Source: Geotrypetes seraphini (Eukaryota; Chordata; Amphibia; Gymnophiona; Dermophiidae). Taken from it: a DNA stretch of 64,000 nucleotides. Every line of letters starts with the position of its first letter. Position 1 is the first letter of the stretch. The translations under genes and the position numbers were made by a program. Shown here one piece after another: positions 45,001 to 53,677 of this stretch. The stretch is taken from contig NC_047098.1 in assembly GCF_902459505.1 (NCBI RefSeq), forward strand, positions 34,304,523 through 34,368,522, read 5' to 3'. The notes beneath the pieces are model-generated. The model made no database searches, was not told where the DNA came from, and worked only from the letters and a program-made list of their open reading frames with translations.

Positions 45001-45160
45001 CTTGCCATCTCTGGGGCAGTAACTTTGTAATGTAACTGTTCCCCCACAGTAACAGTTTTGCCAATAAACCCAAGAGAGCTAAAGGAAGAACCCAAGCAGA
45101 GAGGACCCAGAAGCACATCGCAGCTCCCTTGTTGGAACTTTGAGAAACTAAACACCACAC
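38493..45160 (-). CDS. ABHD15: Abhydrolase domain-containing protein 15 (two exons, complete)
   Basis: ABHD15 is a membrane-anchored member of the alpha/beta-hydrolase family, known in mammals from adipose tissue, where it supports insulin control of lipolysis through PDE3B. Exon 1 (45160-44247) starts with a hydrophobic N-terminal anchor (WVLPLALLGLLAKLLLWG). The core follows: CLLALEQGFYPVIFSRRG, then GDPADLKEAVTYIKFRHP and the presumed nucleophile turn AVSEGTGS (Ser about 246). Exon 2 (39015-38493) carries CSADDP (Asp about 370) and HGGHCGF (His about 399/402) and ends FSWKRSYTR. Total is about 478 residues against 468 in human. The junction AG|G TAC restores SRYTTALEDAVE. The frame is intact. 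Two in-frame starts exist; the second Met (45,118) aligns better with the human N-terminus. Convergent orientation with TAOK1 matches mammalian synteny. Confidence 0.95.
39336..39541. mobile_element. hAT MITE with perfect 8-bp target duplication
   Basis: Termini caggggtgtccaacctgtgg and ttggacacccctg are inverted copies. The 8-bp direct repeat tgttagat flanks both sides (39,328-39,335 and 39,542-39,549). The interior is related to ...gccgcatgcggccc. A non-autonomous 206-bp hAT. Confidence 0.9.
39911..40782 (+). mobile_element. CR1 LINE 3' half
   Basis: Reads KWQMKFNVNKWKVMDVGNKN, ERDLGVLVDKSMSM, VRPHLEYCVQHWSPYMKKDI, LGLFSLEKRRLRGDMIETFK and RKFFFTQRVVEIWNALPEAV. It then ends with ggtctgacccagcagcagca and tcttatgttctta. 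Frameshifts lie near 40,110 and 40,300. It closely resembles the CR1 at 9,610. Confidence 0.82.
41530..41610 (+). mobile_element. L2-type LINE tail
   Basis: gttcgtggtattgcggtata, then taaaaattaag and a ttattattattat tandem tail: the L2-clade terminal signature. The hAT at 41,616 inserted immediately behind it. Confidence 0.5.
42205..43600 (-). mobile_element. L2-clade LINE: endonuclease piece fused to 3' tail
   Basis: The minus strand shows LLLVTETWLKDNDGATLG, RPEEEEEGW-like and IIILGDFNFADYPKLTGTQK, the AP-endonuclease domain of ORF2. Soon after (below 42,590) it passes directly into the 3' UTR and a tttatttattcatt tail. The reverse transcriptase is missing, so the copy carries a large internal deletion. 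Several stops are present. Confidence 0.7.
44003..44162 (-). mobile_element. CR1 LINE 3' end, reverse orientation
   Basis: ataagaacataagatttgcc, then gctggatcagaccagtggtc and cttatccaaccttg: the complement of a CR1 terminus, nested in the hAT. Confidence 0.7.
44247..45160 (-). CDS. ABHD15: ABHD15 exon 1
   Basis: Encodes residues 1-304 plus two bases of codon 305 before the donor AG|gtacgt. It contains the signal-anchor, an acidic stretch (EEGGRGEEEDDKD), GGCQLICKSSALANCLLRVF, HVQTLLQYMLP and the nucleophile turn. Exon 1 ATG choices are 45,160 and 45,118. Confidence 0.94.
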
Positions 45161-45943
45161 TTCTGGCTTAGTTCCCCCTCACCTATTTATCAACACAATC
45201 TTTTTCTTGCTCTGTCACTTAGCAAATAATTTATTTGTTTAAAGGCTCAGCTTCTTGTTCATTGGTTGTGAGGTTTAGAAAAGGTTTAACTCTCTGACTG
45301 CCAAAATGTTTGAAAAGTAATAATAAGCAAGGCAGCAGAAGGGCAGGAAGAGGCAGACAGGGGCAGAGATTCCTGGCAGTTTCTCCTTTTAATTTATGGA
45401 AACACTTTGATTATTGAACCGTAAGGTAACGGCAGAATAGAAATCACTAATGTAATGTAATGTATTTCTTCATTCGTAGTTTCCCTTTTCCTCAGATTTA
45501 CTGCAGCTTCTTATCACTAAAGTAAATAGATGGTGGAGGGAATGGGGAGGAAGAGGGAAGGGGCAGCACTCAACTCCACTCCCCCCCCCCCCCCCCCCAC
45601 CAATGTACACAGCATGGGCATTCCCCAATGGGTGGCAGCAGATGATGTTAAATTTTACTTCCAGTCCAAAATTAAAGTACAGTGCTAGACATATTCCAGG
45701 AGAATGTATCAGTAAATCGATGAAGCAGAATATTCGGGAGCTTTGACTGGGGGGGGCACATATTTAAAGTCACATAGGACCCCCAGCTATATTATTTCTT
45801 GATAAGGTGCCAAGACTGCTATAATCCACATGAAGGAGCAGAAGGCGATATTTACCAGGGTCCTGAATGAACATGCTATTTCATGAAACCCATCTTACTG
45901 TGCCCACCGTTACTCACATCACAGCTCTAGGACTTTACAATAC
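45161..45943. other. Region upstream of ABHD15
   Basis: Should contain the ABHD15 promoter and 5' UTR, but no TATA box or CpG cluster stands out. An L2-type tail (gaaccgtaaggtaacggcag, then taatgtaatgtaatg) lies at 45,415-45,465. A C-run lies at about 45,581-45,598. Confidence 0.45.
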
Positions 45944-46241
45944 AAGGGGCCGCTGAAAAGTTCTCAGCCCAACCGAGGTTGGGGCAGTCCCCATCGAGGG
46001 CTATACACTTAGTCCAGCGATTTTCCACTTTTTTTCATTCTGCATTTTTCCAACAGAATGAAAAAGTGGGAAATCACTGAACTAAGGGCCTCTTCTATCA
46101 AGCAGCGCGGGCCATTCAGCACAGCTCTCGACGCTAAAAACTGCTAGCGCAGTTTGATAGAAGAGGCCGTAAATGTTTAGCCCTTGATGGAGACTGCCCC
46201 AACTTTATTGGTTGGGCTGAGAACTTTTCAGCAGCCCCTCA
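45944..46241. mobile_element. Mariner-like MITE with a nested MITE
   Basis: aggggccgctgaaaagttct, then cagcccaacc, is mirrored by ggttgggctgagaacttt and tcagcagcccct. Inside is a hairpin at about 46,020-46,080 (ttccactttttttcattctg mirrored by cagaatgaaaaagtggg). A TTA-type MITE (46,085-46,168) follows, flanked by TAA. Confidence 0.75.
46085..46168. mobile_element. TTA-target palindromic MITE nested in mariner-like MITE
   Basis: gggcctcttctatcaagc and its inverse gtttgatagaagaggcc are flanked by TAA on both sides. At 84 bp it is the shortest complete member of the family in the window. Confidence 0.72.
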
Positions 46242-47496
46242 TAGACTGGACCAGACAGAACCTTCAACTACTATTCTTTCCGATTGATCAATGAATCTAG
46301 GCCAGATTTTCTTAAAGCTGCAGTACCAGTTAGCTGCTTTCCCTGAGCTTATGGTTTTATCCTAGTCTGATCTCTTTTCCTTTTGATTATGTGTTTTATT
46401 TTGTTAACTTTTAAATGGTTTGGAACTACAATGTTAGCACCTTCAGCCTTGACAGTTGGCACCACTGCTCACAAATTTCAAGCTTATTATACTTGTTTGC
46501 TTTGGATGCTCAGTGAGCCATTTAATCCTAACACAGGTTGCACAGTAAAGCTGTAGATTTTACAAAGGCCTCAATTGTCACAGTAAGCTTATGTATAGGA
46601 AACAATCTCCACTTTCTCCTTTAAGATTTACTATGACCACACACACACACAACCCATGGGATTGTTGAGGATTTGCTACAAAAATAAATACAGGGATTTG
46701 ATTTCTTTTGCCATTAGACTTTGATAGAAAAAACCCCCAGAAATGTAGAAAAATGAAGGCAGATAAAGACCATATGGCTTATCTAGTCTGGCTACTCTTT
46801 CTCTCCCTGATAGAGATCCAAGGTACTTATCTTAAGTTGTTGTGAATTCCGATACATTTTTCATCCCACCATCTTACACAACTTTTTTTGCTGTATGTAT
46901 TCCTGTGTGCCTAAACTCTGCTTATGAATGTGTAGTTTTCCCAGAATTTCCATTTTGATATTATCTTGAATCAGGGGTGCACAGCTCTGGTCCTTGATGC
47001 CAGCAAACCCTCAGTGTGTGGCCACAGACTCTCTTACACACCCATAGCATAGTTATTAAAAGACTCACTTTGATGATGTCATAATGCTTGACGAAAGCTG
47101 CAGTGCTTCTACCAAACTCCATGACATCATCGTGAAATGATTATGAGTCTCTAACACTCACTCCTAATGCACACTGTTGGAAAACACCATTAGGATGCAA
47201 GAGAGAAAACGAAGACAAGACTCTAATCGAATGATAATGAGAAGATTGGTTGACAGCACTGGGAAGAATATCAGACTCTAACACACTATTTCTTAGCAGG
47301 ACACTGATGATGCCACTTCCAGAATATAACAAAAAGTGGAACATTATCTGGCTGTATGCTACAATATAGAAGTATTGTTACTTCACTTTGGGATGTGCAA
47401 GCAATAGAGTGATGTTACATTTCCTACTGTGATGTGCAGTGAGCCAGTGATCTAGCATGGCAAGCTGAAAGGAATACTTACATGATCCTTAGGATT
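46242..47496. other. Intergenic, mostly unassigned
   Basis: A (ac)n run lies at about 46,637-46,651. A possible reversed CR1 3' UTR lies at about 46,755-46,910 (gcagataaagaccatatggc). A hAT-like end caggggtgcacagctctgg lies near 46,974. No gene was recognised. Confidence 0.4.
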
Positions 47497-48670
47497 AATT
47501 GGCACAGTGGTTAGAGCTACAGCCTCAGCACCCTGAGGTTGTGGGTTTGAATCCCACACTGCTCCTTGTGACCCTGGGCAAGTCACTTAATCCCCATTGC
47601 CCCAGGTACATTAGATCAGTGTTCCTCAACCACCGGTCCACAGAAATTTCCTGCCGGTTTACAGGGCCGGCACCTGCATCAGACCCTAAACAGTATTCTT
47701 CAACCACCAGTCCATAGTGAGGTGTTATCTTCGAGTCGGCTCCCTCTTCCTCACTGATTCAGTGCACAAAGCCACGGGCAGTGGCTCCTACATGCGTCCT
47801 GCGCCTGAACCGGAAGCCTTCTCTCTAATGTCGCATCAGAGAGAAGGCTTCCAGATGAGGCGCGGGACGTGCAAGGAGCCCCTGCCTACAGCTTTGTATA
47901 CTGCATCAGTGAGGCAGAGGGAGCCGGCCTGTAGATAACACCGGGGGTGGCATAAAATGGCCCGGCGGGAGCAGGTCAGAAGGTAAGGCAATACATAGAG
48001 GGAGGAAGACAACAAAGGTAGTATAGCCCTTGATGGGGACTGCAATAGGGAGGGAGTCTAGGATCTACCAAAAACTTAATGCTGCCCTATCTGGGGATAT
48101 GACAAAATCACAAGTTTGTAATTTTGGGCCCTTGCCCTGGCTAGATATAAGAGCATCAGGCAGATAGGCTATGGAGAGAATCCCTTTTCCCTACTCAATT
48201 ACTTCGGGCCATATGCAGCTGAGGGAAAGGCCAGGGAATCTAGCACAAAATTGTCACAATAAGGGGTCTGTGCTGATAACCAGAACATGAAGTTATAAAG
48301 CAAGAATGCTGATGCTTGTGAAAGAATGCCAGATATTTGAGGCCAATGCTGAGAAAAACATAGCACTCTCCCTCAGTGACTGAAACATTGACAGCCTCAG
48401 GAAAATAATCACCCTCTAAAAACCCTTCTAACCCTGCCAATCACCTCAAAAATTTTCAATGGTGTTGTTCTCATAACTACATAATTTTTTTTCTAGAAAC
48501 TTCAATGGCATCATCATTGTAATCACTAACTCTAACTCTAATGAGCTAACTCTATTAATGAGTAGAATTATCCCAGGGAAAAATGCTTGAGTACCTGAAT
48601 AAATTCATGTAAACCGTTCTGAAATCCCTTGGGAGAACAGTATAGAAAATTGAATACATAAATAAATAAA
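47497..48670 (+). mobile_element. tRNA-headed SINE split by a hAT-like fold-back element
   Basis: The head at 47,497-47,612 has tRNA A- and B-box-like parts (gtggttagagctacagcc, gggtttgaatcccacactg). A CORE-like body follows (cttgtgaccctgggcaagtc, acttaatcccc). The tail resumes at about 48,570 (gggaaaaatgcttgagtacc, then tgtaaaccgttctgaaat and aataaataaataaat). About 950 bp of hAT-like DNA lies between. Confidence 0.6.
47614..48055. mobile_element. hAT-like fold-back element
   Basis: Starts cagtgttcctcaaccaccgg, the same terminus as the copy at 2,981. It contains a long imperfect palindrome at 47,722-47,942 whose centre is gaagccttctctct...agagagaaggcttcc. No right terminus was confidently placed. 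Confidence 0.5.
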
Positions 48671-49454
48671 TATTTCAGTGATTACAAATAACAAACCGTT
48701 AATTCGGTACTTCAAGTTCAGAGGAAGTGGGAGGTCTTTTTAAAAAAATGGGAAGTTCAGGCAATGCTATGCAGATCCTCCCTTAGGATGGGTAGAAGGG
48801 CACAAGGGGGGGGGAGGGGAAATCTATTTATATTTATTCCTCCATTGTATAATAAAATTCACATGCAAATGGGTGAATGCATTCTGCTCTTTGCCAGAGT
48901 GGTTATAGAGGCAAGGCCTGAAATGAATTAGTACAGATTCTCCATTAACAGGAAATATTTTCAATGTGTAGCGATCCACTAACACTGAATCATTTCCACC
49001 CTCCCCTGTACCCTTTAAACACATAGAAACAGTACTTTTAGAAAAACAGCAGCTGTGCAAAGGTCCAGCTAAGGTCCTGTTCAAAAGTCCAACAACGGTT
49101 TGCAATCATTGATCTGCAAACAGAATAAATGTTGTCTTCTAATTTGCTATGTACAGTATTCCTCTGTTTCTAAGGCTCAATATCATATCATACAGTATTT
49201 GAGTAACTCTATAAAGATTCAATAGGGATGTACACTTTTTGTTTGGTTTTGTTTAAGGGAGTGCTTTTTTTCATTTTGTTTTATATTCTTAAGAGGCCAC
49301 TATTCGAAAATGAAACAAAAAAGCAGAGCTTCTAGTAATGTTTGGATTTTTTGGGGGGTGGAGGGGAGTGGAGGCTTTTCACACAAAGGAGCGAGTTTAT
49401 TACAGGTGTATCACTTGTAGAAGTGCGGAGATAATGAAGGGGGTGGGGTGGGGA
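48671..49454. other. Intergenic, nothing clear
   Basis: A G-run lies near 48,807-48,815. No gene or repeat was recognised. Confidence 0.4.
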
Positions 49455-49676
49455 CGTAGCTGGTTTTAAGAAAGGTTTGGACAGATTCTTGGAGGAAAAG
49501 TCCATAGTCTATTATTAGGACATGGGGAGGCCACTGCTTGCCCTGGATCAGTAGCATGGAATGTTGCTACTCTTTGGGTTTTGTGCAGGTACTAGTGACC
49601 TGGATTGGCCACTGTGAGAATGGGCTACTGGGCTAGATGGACCATTGGTCTGACCCAGTATGGCTGTTCTTATGTG
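49455..49676 (+). mobile_element. CR1 LINE 3' end
   Basis: A GFKKGLDRFLEEKS-like segment is followed by gacctggattggccactgtg, tggaccattggtctgaccca and gctgttcttatg. Confidence 0.7.
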
Positions 49677-49799
49677 TGCCAAGTATAGAACAATCAAGCC
49701 ATTGTAACTTCACTGATGAGGTTGGCTCTGAGACACTGTGGAATGAGGCATTATGACATCACAATCTCAGTTGTAGAATGTTGCTCTCACTGAGGTTCC

Positions 49800-49950
49800 G
49801 GAATCTTGCTATTCTTTGAGATGCTGGAATGTTGCTACTCTTTGGGTTTTGGCCAGGTACTTGTGACCTGGATTGGCCACCGTGAGAACGGGCTACTGGA
49901 CTTGATGGACCATTGGTCTGACCCAGTAAGGCTATTCTTATGTTCTTACT
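49800..49950 (+). mobile_element. CR1 LINE 3' end
   Basis: Same subfamily as the previous copy: gacctggattggccaccgtg, then tggtctgacccagtaaggct and attcttatgttctta. Confidence 0.7.
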
Positions 49951-50289
49951 TGTCCGCAGCTCCTCCCTCCTCTTCTCCCCAGTACTCACAACATCTTGAC
50001 TATACAATGGAATTGACCATCTGGAACATTAAATCAGTCTTTCTCCATGATTAATTCATCCAGAGCAGATTTTCTTAAAACAGCACTTCCAGTTGTCTGT
50101 GACAGCGTAATGCAGGTATAGCGTGGGTGTGTAATGGTTGTTAACCTAGAATATTTCTTCCTTCTGCTAGGTGCACTGTTGATTAGGTGGAGTGCATGGG
50201 GTAGAAACCTGTATTAATTGCCTTATGGCCTTGATCTTCACTCCCAGACCTGGGGGGCTGCCAACAGGTTGAGTTTTAAGGATACCCTT

Positions 50290-50670
50290 AAAAAATATGT
50301 ATGAGAGGGTTGATCAGTGAGATTTGAAATGGGCTTCTTTGATTCTGACCATTAGGCTATTCCTCCACTCATTAGAGTGGATGACCGGCAGACTGAAAAC
50401 AAATCAGATTTGTTTCACACAGTGCATAATCAAAGTATGGAATCAGTTGCCAGAAGATGTGGTCAAGGCAATTAACAAAGCAGAGTTCAAAAAAGTCTGG
50501 ATAAGTCCATAGAAAATTACTAACCAGATAGATTTGGAAGAAACATTGCTCTTCACTGGAAATTAACTAGGAGAAATAGATCTACTTTTTGGGATCTGCC
50601 AAACTGTCAGAGAGAAGAAAACGGGCTGAATGGACCTTGGTCTGATTCAGCATGGCATGGTATGATGGAG
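50290..50670 (+). mobile_element. CR1 LINE 3' end, older subfamily
   Basis: gtatggaatcagttgccaga, then aacaaagcagagttcaaaaa, atctactttttgggatctgc and aatggaccttggtctgattc: the C-terminus and 3' UTR of CR1. It is related to the block at 17,870-18,160. Confidence 0.65.
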
Positions 50671-50689
50671 AAATTAACATAACGTAACA

Positions 50690-50985
50690 CAAGAATAACC
50701 ATACTGGGTCAGACTGATGATCCATTTAGACCAGTATCCTGTTTCTATCGTGGCCACTGGTTACAAGTACCTGGCAGAAACAGTAGCAACATTCCATGCA
50801 AGGGATAGGGCAAGTTATCACAATTCCTGAGCATCCCAATTTATGGATTATAAGAACTGAGATAAGAACATAAGAATAGCCATACTGGGTCAGACCAATG
50901 GTCCATCAAGCCCAGTAGCCCGTCCTCACGGTGGCCAATCCAGGTCACTAGTATCTGGCAAAAACCCAATGTATAGAGATGATAG
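50690..50985 (-). mobile_element. Two CR1 LINE 3' ends in reverse orientation
   Basis: The copies begin at about 50,693 (agaataaccatactgggtca) and 50,868 (aagaatagccatactgggtc). Each runs about 120-150 bp and both lie head to tail. Confidence 0.65.
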
Positions 50986-51557
50986 AAAGGATGGGAAGAG
51001 AGTGAAGTGAATGGTGTTATAAGGTTCAAGGTAGTAGTTTTGGGTACATTGGAGATGACATTCTCAAAGGAAGGAGGTTGGGTTGAAGATCGGAATAGGG
51101 GATAAAACTAATTATAATGTTTGGATGTCAATCCTTTAAGTATGTTATGTCAAATAGCTTTGATATGTGGCAGAAATGTTCCTAACTATTTTATTATGTA
51201 AATGTAAAAAAGGAAGAAAAAGAATAAATCTGCTAACTTGGTTGTCACTCAGGGCAGAACACCCCCTTCCAGTACGGGAGTACATTGAACAGTCATGGAA
51301 CCGCAGGCTTGTAGCTCTGCGACTGCTCAATGCACCCCATACTACCTGCAGCTGAGGCAGATCATACACCCAACCCCACCTATTGTACACCACTGTAAAT
51401 TTAACACCAGAAATAGCAATATCCAAAACCCATTAGAACATCAGCCTTCTGGCATTAAGATTGCTCTACAGTTAGGAAGGAATGCCAAAGGGTTTCGATG
51501 CAACAGTGTTGCTTTAAAATGCTGCCTGTGTGCCACAGGGTTCTAATACATGCATTG
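50986..51557. other. Intergenic, nothing clear
   Basis: No gene or repeat was recognised. Confidence 0.4.
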
Positions 51558-51790
51558 AAACAACAGTTCTCAAACGTGTCCTAGGGTTTTTAGACTATCC
51601 CAGCCAGTCATGTTTTCAGGATATCCCTAATGAATATGCATACGTTCAAGATTTAACACTGAGACTAACTAAGAGATTAACTAGTGGGTTAAGTTTTTTT
51701 TATTGTGAAAAAAATTATAGCTTCATTGGTATGAGATAGATTTGCATCCCTATCACCTCCATTATATTCAAATCTCTCATGCATATTCTG

Positions 51791-52090
51791 GTTCTGGTTT
51801 GGACATCTCGTTCCTGTATGCTGCTATTGAGTGAAGTTTTATGAATTATAATGTATTTCCAGCTGATCTCCTACCCCTCTACTAATATCTCCTCAATGAC
51901 TCTATCAATTAACCAACCCCAAACTGCATCTTCCCTACAAGTATACCTCAATTCTCCATCCTTCCTTCTATCTCTCACCAATGCCTCTACTATGTAACCG
52001 ACCCTAAACTGTAACTTCCTGGAAATGTCCAGCTATCTTCTACTGTAATCTGCTTAGAACTGCAAGGTACAGGCGGAATAGAAGTCACTA
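51791..52090 (+). mobile_element. L2-type LINE 3' UTR and tail
   Basis: ctgtaatctgcttagaactg, then caaggtacaggcggaatag and aagtcactaatgtaatgta, the same tail type as 45,415-45,465. Confidence 0.5.
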
Positions 52091-52224
52091 ATGTAATGTA
52101 TTATGGTTTTGATTTTTTGTAGTATTTGTGTGATATATTTTAGTGAGGATTATGATTGTGAGCATAATTTAGCAATAATGTTATATGTTGTAGTACATGT
52201 AGAAAAGTGGAGCCGTGACCAATT

Positions 52225-52277
52225 GTATCTCCTGAAAACGCCGATTGGCAAAACACAGAACTGTGTCGGGCTTGATT
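52225..52277 (+). ncRNA. Decayed hammerhead-like motif
   Basis: CTGAAAA (52,232-52,238; expected CTGATGA) is followed by a good stem II (CGCC-GATT-GGC). Next come AAAA (expected GAAA) and a stem III ACACAGAACTGTGT. Then C and GGG follow, where only partial stem I pairing is seen. The order matches the motif at 36,853, but both core boxes are altered, so catalysis is unlikely. Confidence 0.4.
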
Positions 52278-52628
52278 GCTCCTGATGATCGTGGTGGACA
52301 AGGTGTGGAGTAACCACAGTAAACAACTGGTTGCATGTAAAGCAATTTGAAAGATGACACAGCAATGAAGGCTTTAAAGGACTGGCTTTTTGGTACAGTC
52401 TTTGGACATTTCATGAATTTTAGATGAATTGGGTACATTGGGAGGGCTTCACTTGTACTGATTTTTGTATGTATGAAATGTAATGCAATGGGTGTATTGA
52501 ATATATTTAAAATTATGGAGTGATTAAGCTTGTAAGCATAGTTCTTTGTGTATAATGCATATTCATTAGGGATATCCTAAAAACTCAACTAGCTGGTGGT
52601 CTCTCATGATAGGTTTAAGAACCACTGC

Positions 52629-53206
52629 ACTAACATAACCTCTTACTTCCTAATGGCAGGCAAATTACCTTGGTGTCAAAAAGTATGTGCTGTCAGAAAA
52701 AAAGCAGTGCACTCAGCTGCCATGGTAGTAAAACAGCCATCTACTGCATCAAGAGTAAAATGTCTCCCTTCCATGAGTGAACAAGGACTAGCCCATGCAC
52801 TGACAGAAGGATGACATGAAAAATGCCTTTTGGTTTCCCCAGTCCCTGTCCCATCCCCTACTCTCCTCACCATTTTTTCCTGTTGTCAAGTAAGCCCCAG
52901 ACATCTTGATACCCTCAGCTTCCCCCCCCCCAGACTCCGTCCAGGTCCTTTATTCCATCCCAACTCCCCAAAAATGGACCAAATGGACCTCCCACTCTCT
53001 GCACTCACCTATAAACACAGGAAGGCATAAGCATTAAAGGAGGGTCCACTTGGACTCATGTCATCATCACTGAGTACATATTTTGGAGAGAGGCAGTTGC
53101 ACTGCCACCGTAATATAGTTAGGGCTCAAGTAGAGAGTTGGGGTGTCTACTTGGATCACAAGCAAATATTTAGGGGAGGTCAGTGGACAATGTGAGCTAG
53201 TTCCCA
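52629..53206. other. Intergenic, nothing clear
   Basis: A C-run lies at about 52,923-52,931. No gene or repeat was recognised. Confidence 0.4.
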
Positions 53207-53372
53207 CCCCTGTCCTGGAGGACCACCTGGCCAATCGGGTTTTCAGACTAGCCCTAATGAATATGCATCAGAGAGATTTGCATATAATGGAAGTGACAGG
53301 CATGCAAATCTGTTCCATGCATATTCATTAGGACTAGCCTAAAAATCCAATTGGCCTGGTTGGGAACCACTG
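53207..53372. mobile_element. Palindromic hAT-like MITE (gggaaccactg family)
   Basis: ctggccaatcgggttttcag, then actagccctaatgaatatgc, is mirrored by gcatattcattaggactagc and attggcctggttgggaacc. The centre is gcatataatggaagtgacag, as at 15,716. Confidence 0.65.
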
Positions 53373-53399
53373 AGCTAGGTAACTCCACTGTGTTTAAGA

Positions 53400-53572
53400 C
53401 AGGGGTCTCAAAGTCCCTCCATGAGGGCCGCAATCTAGTTGAGTTTTCAGGATTTCCCCAATGAATATGCATGAGATCTATGTGCATGCACTGCTTTCAA
53501 TGCATATTCATTGGGGAAATCCTGAAAACCTGACTGGATTGCGGCCTTCAAGGAGGGACTTTGAGATCCCTG
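53400..53572. mobile_element. Palindromic hAT MITE with perfect 8-bp target duplication
   Basis: Termini caggggtctcaaagtccctc and gagggactttgagatccctg are inverted copies. The 8-bp repeat gtttaaga flanks both ends (53,392-53,399 and 53,573-53,580). The whole element is nearly self-complementary. Confidence 0.9.
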
Positions 53573-53677
53573 GTTTAAGATGATGGAACAAAGTACAACT
53601 AGGATTCTCATTTAACAGTATTGAAATCCTGGTTAAAAAAAGGCAAGATTTGCAAGATCCCACCTGGTTTTACCCAG

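Larger units (their letters stand above)
51558..52628. mobile_element. Palindromic hAT-like MITE split by two insertions
   Basis: The left part, 51,558-51,637 (cagccagtcatgttttcagg, then atatccctaatgaatatgca), is mirrored by 52,553-52,628 (gcatattcattagggatatc, ggtttaagaaccactg). A middle part at 51,729-51,790 carries the central text. The rest is inserted DNA, including an L2 tail (about 51,800-52,085) and a stretch with a decayed hammerhead motif. Confidence 0.55.

Noticed and set aside
47497-47570. tRNA gene
   Set aside because: The A- and B-box-like text is joined directly to a SINE body and the cloverleaf is poor, so it is the head of a SINE.
49708-49745. Possible third hammerhead (ctgatgaggttggctctgag)
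   Set aside because: CTGATGA is present, but no GAAA follows at the right distance and stem I does not pair.
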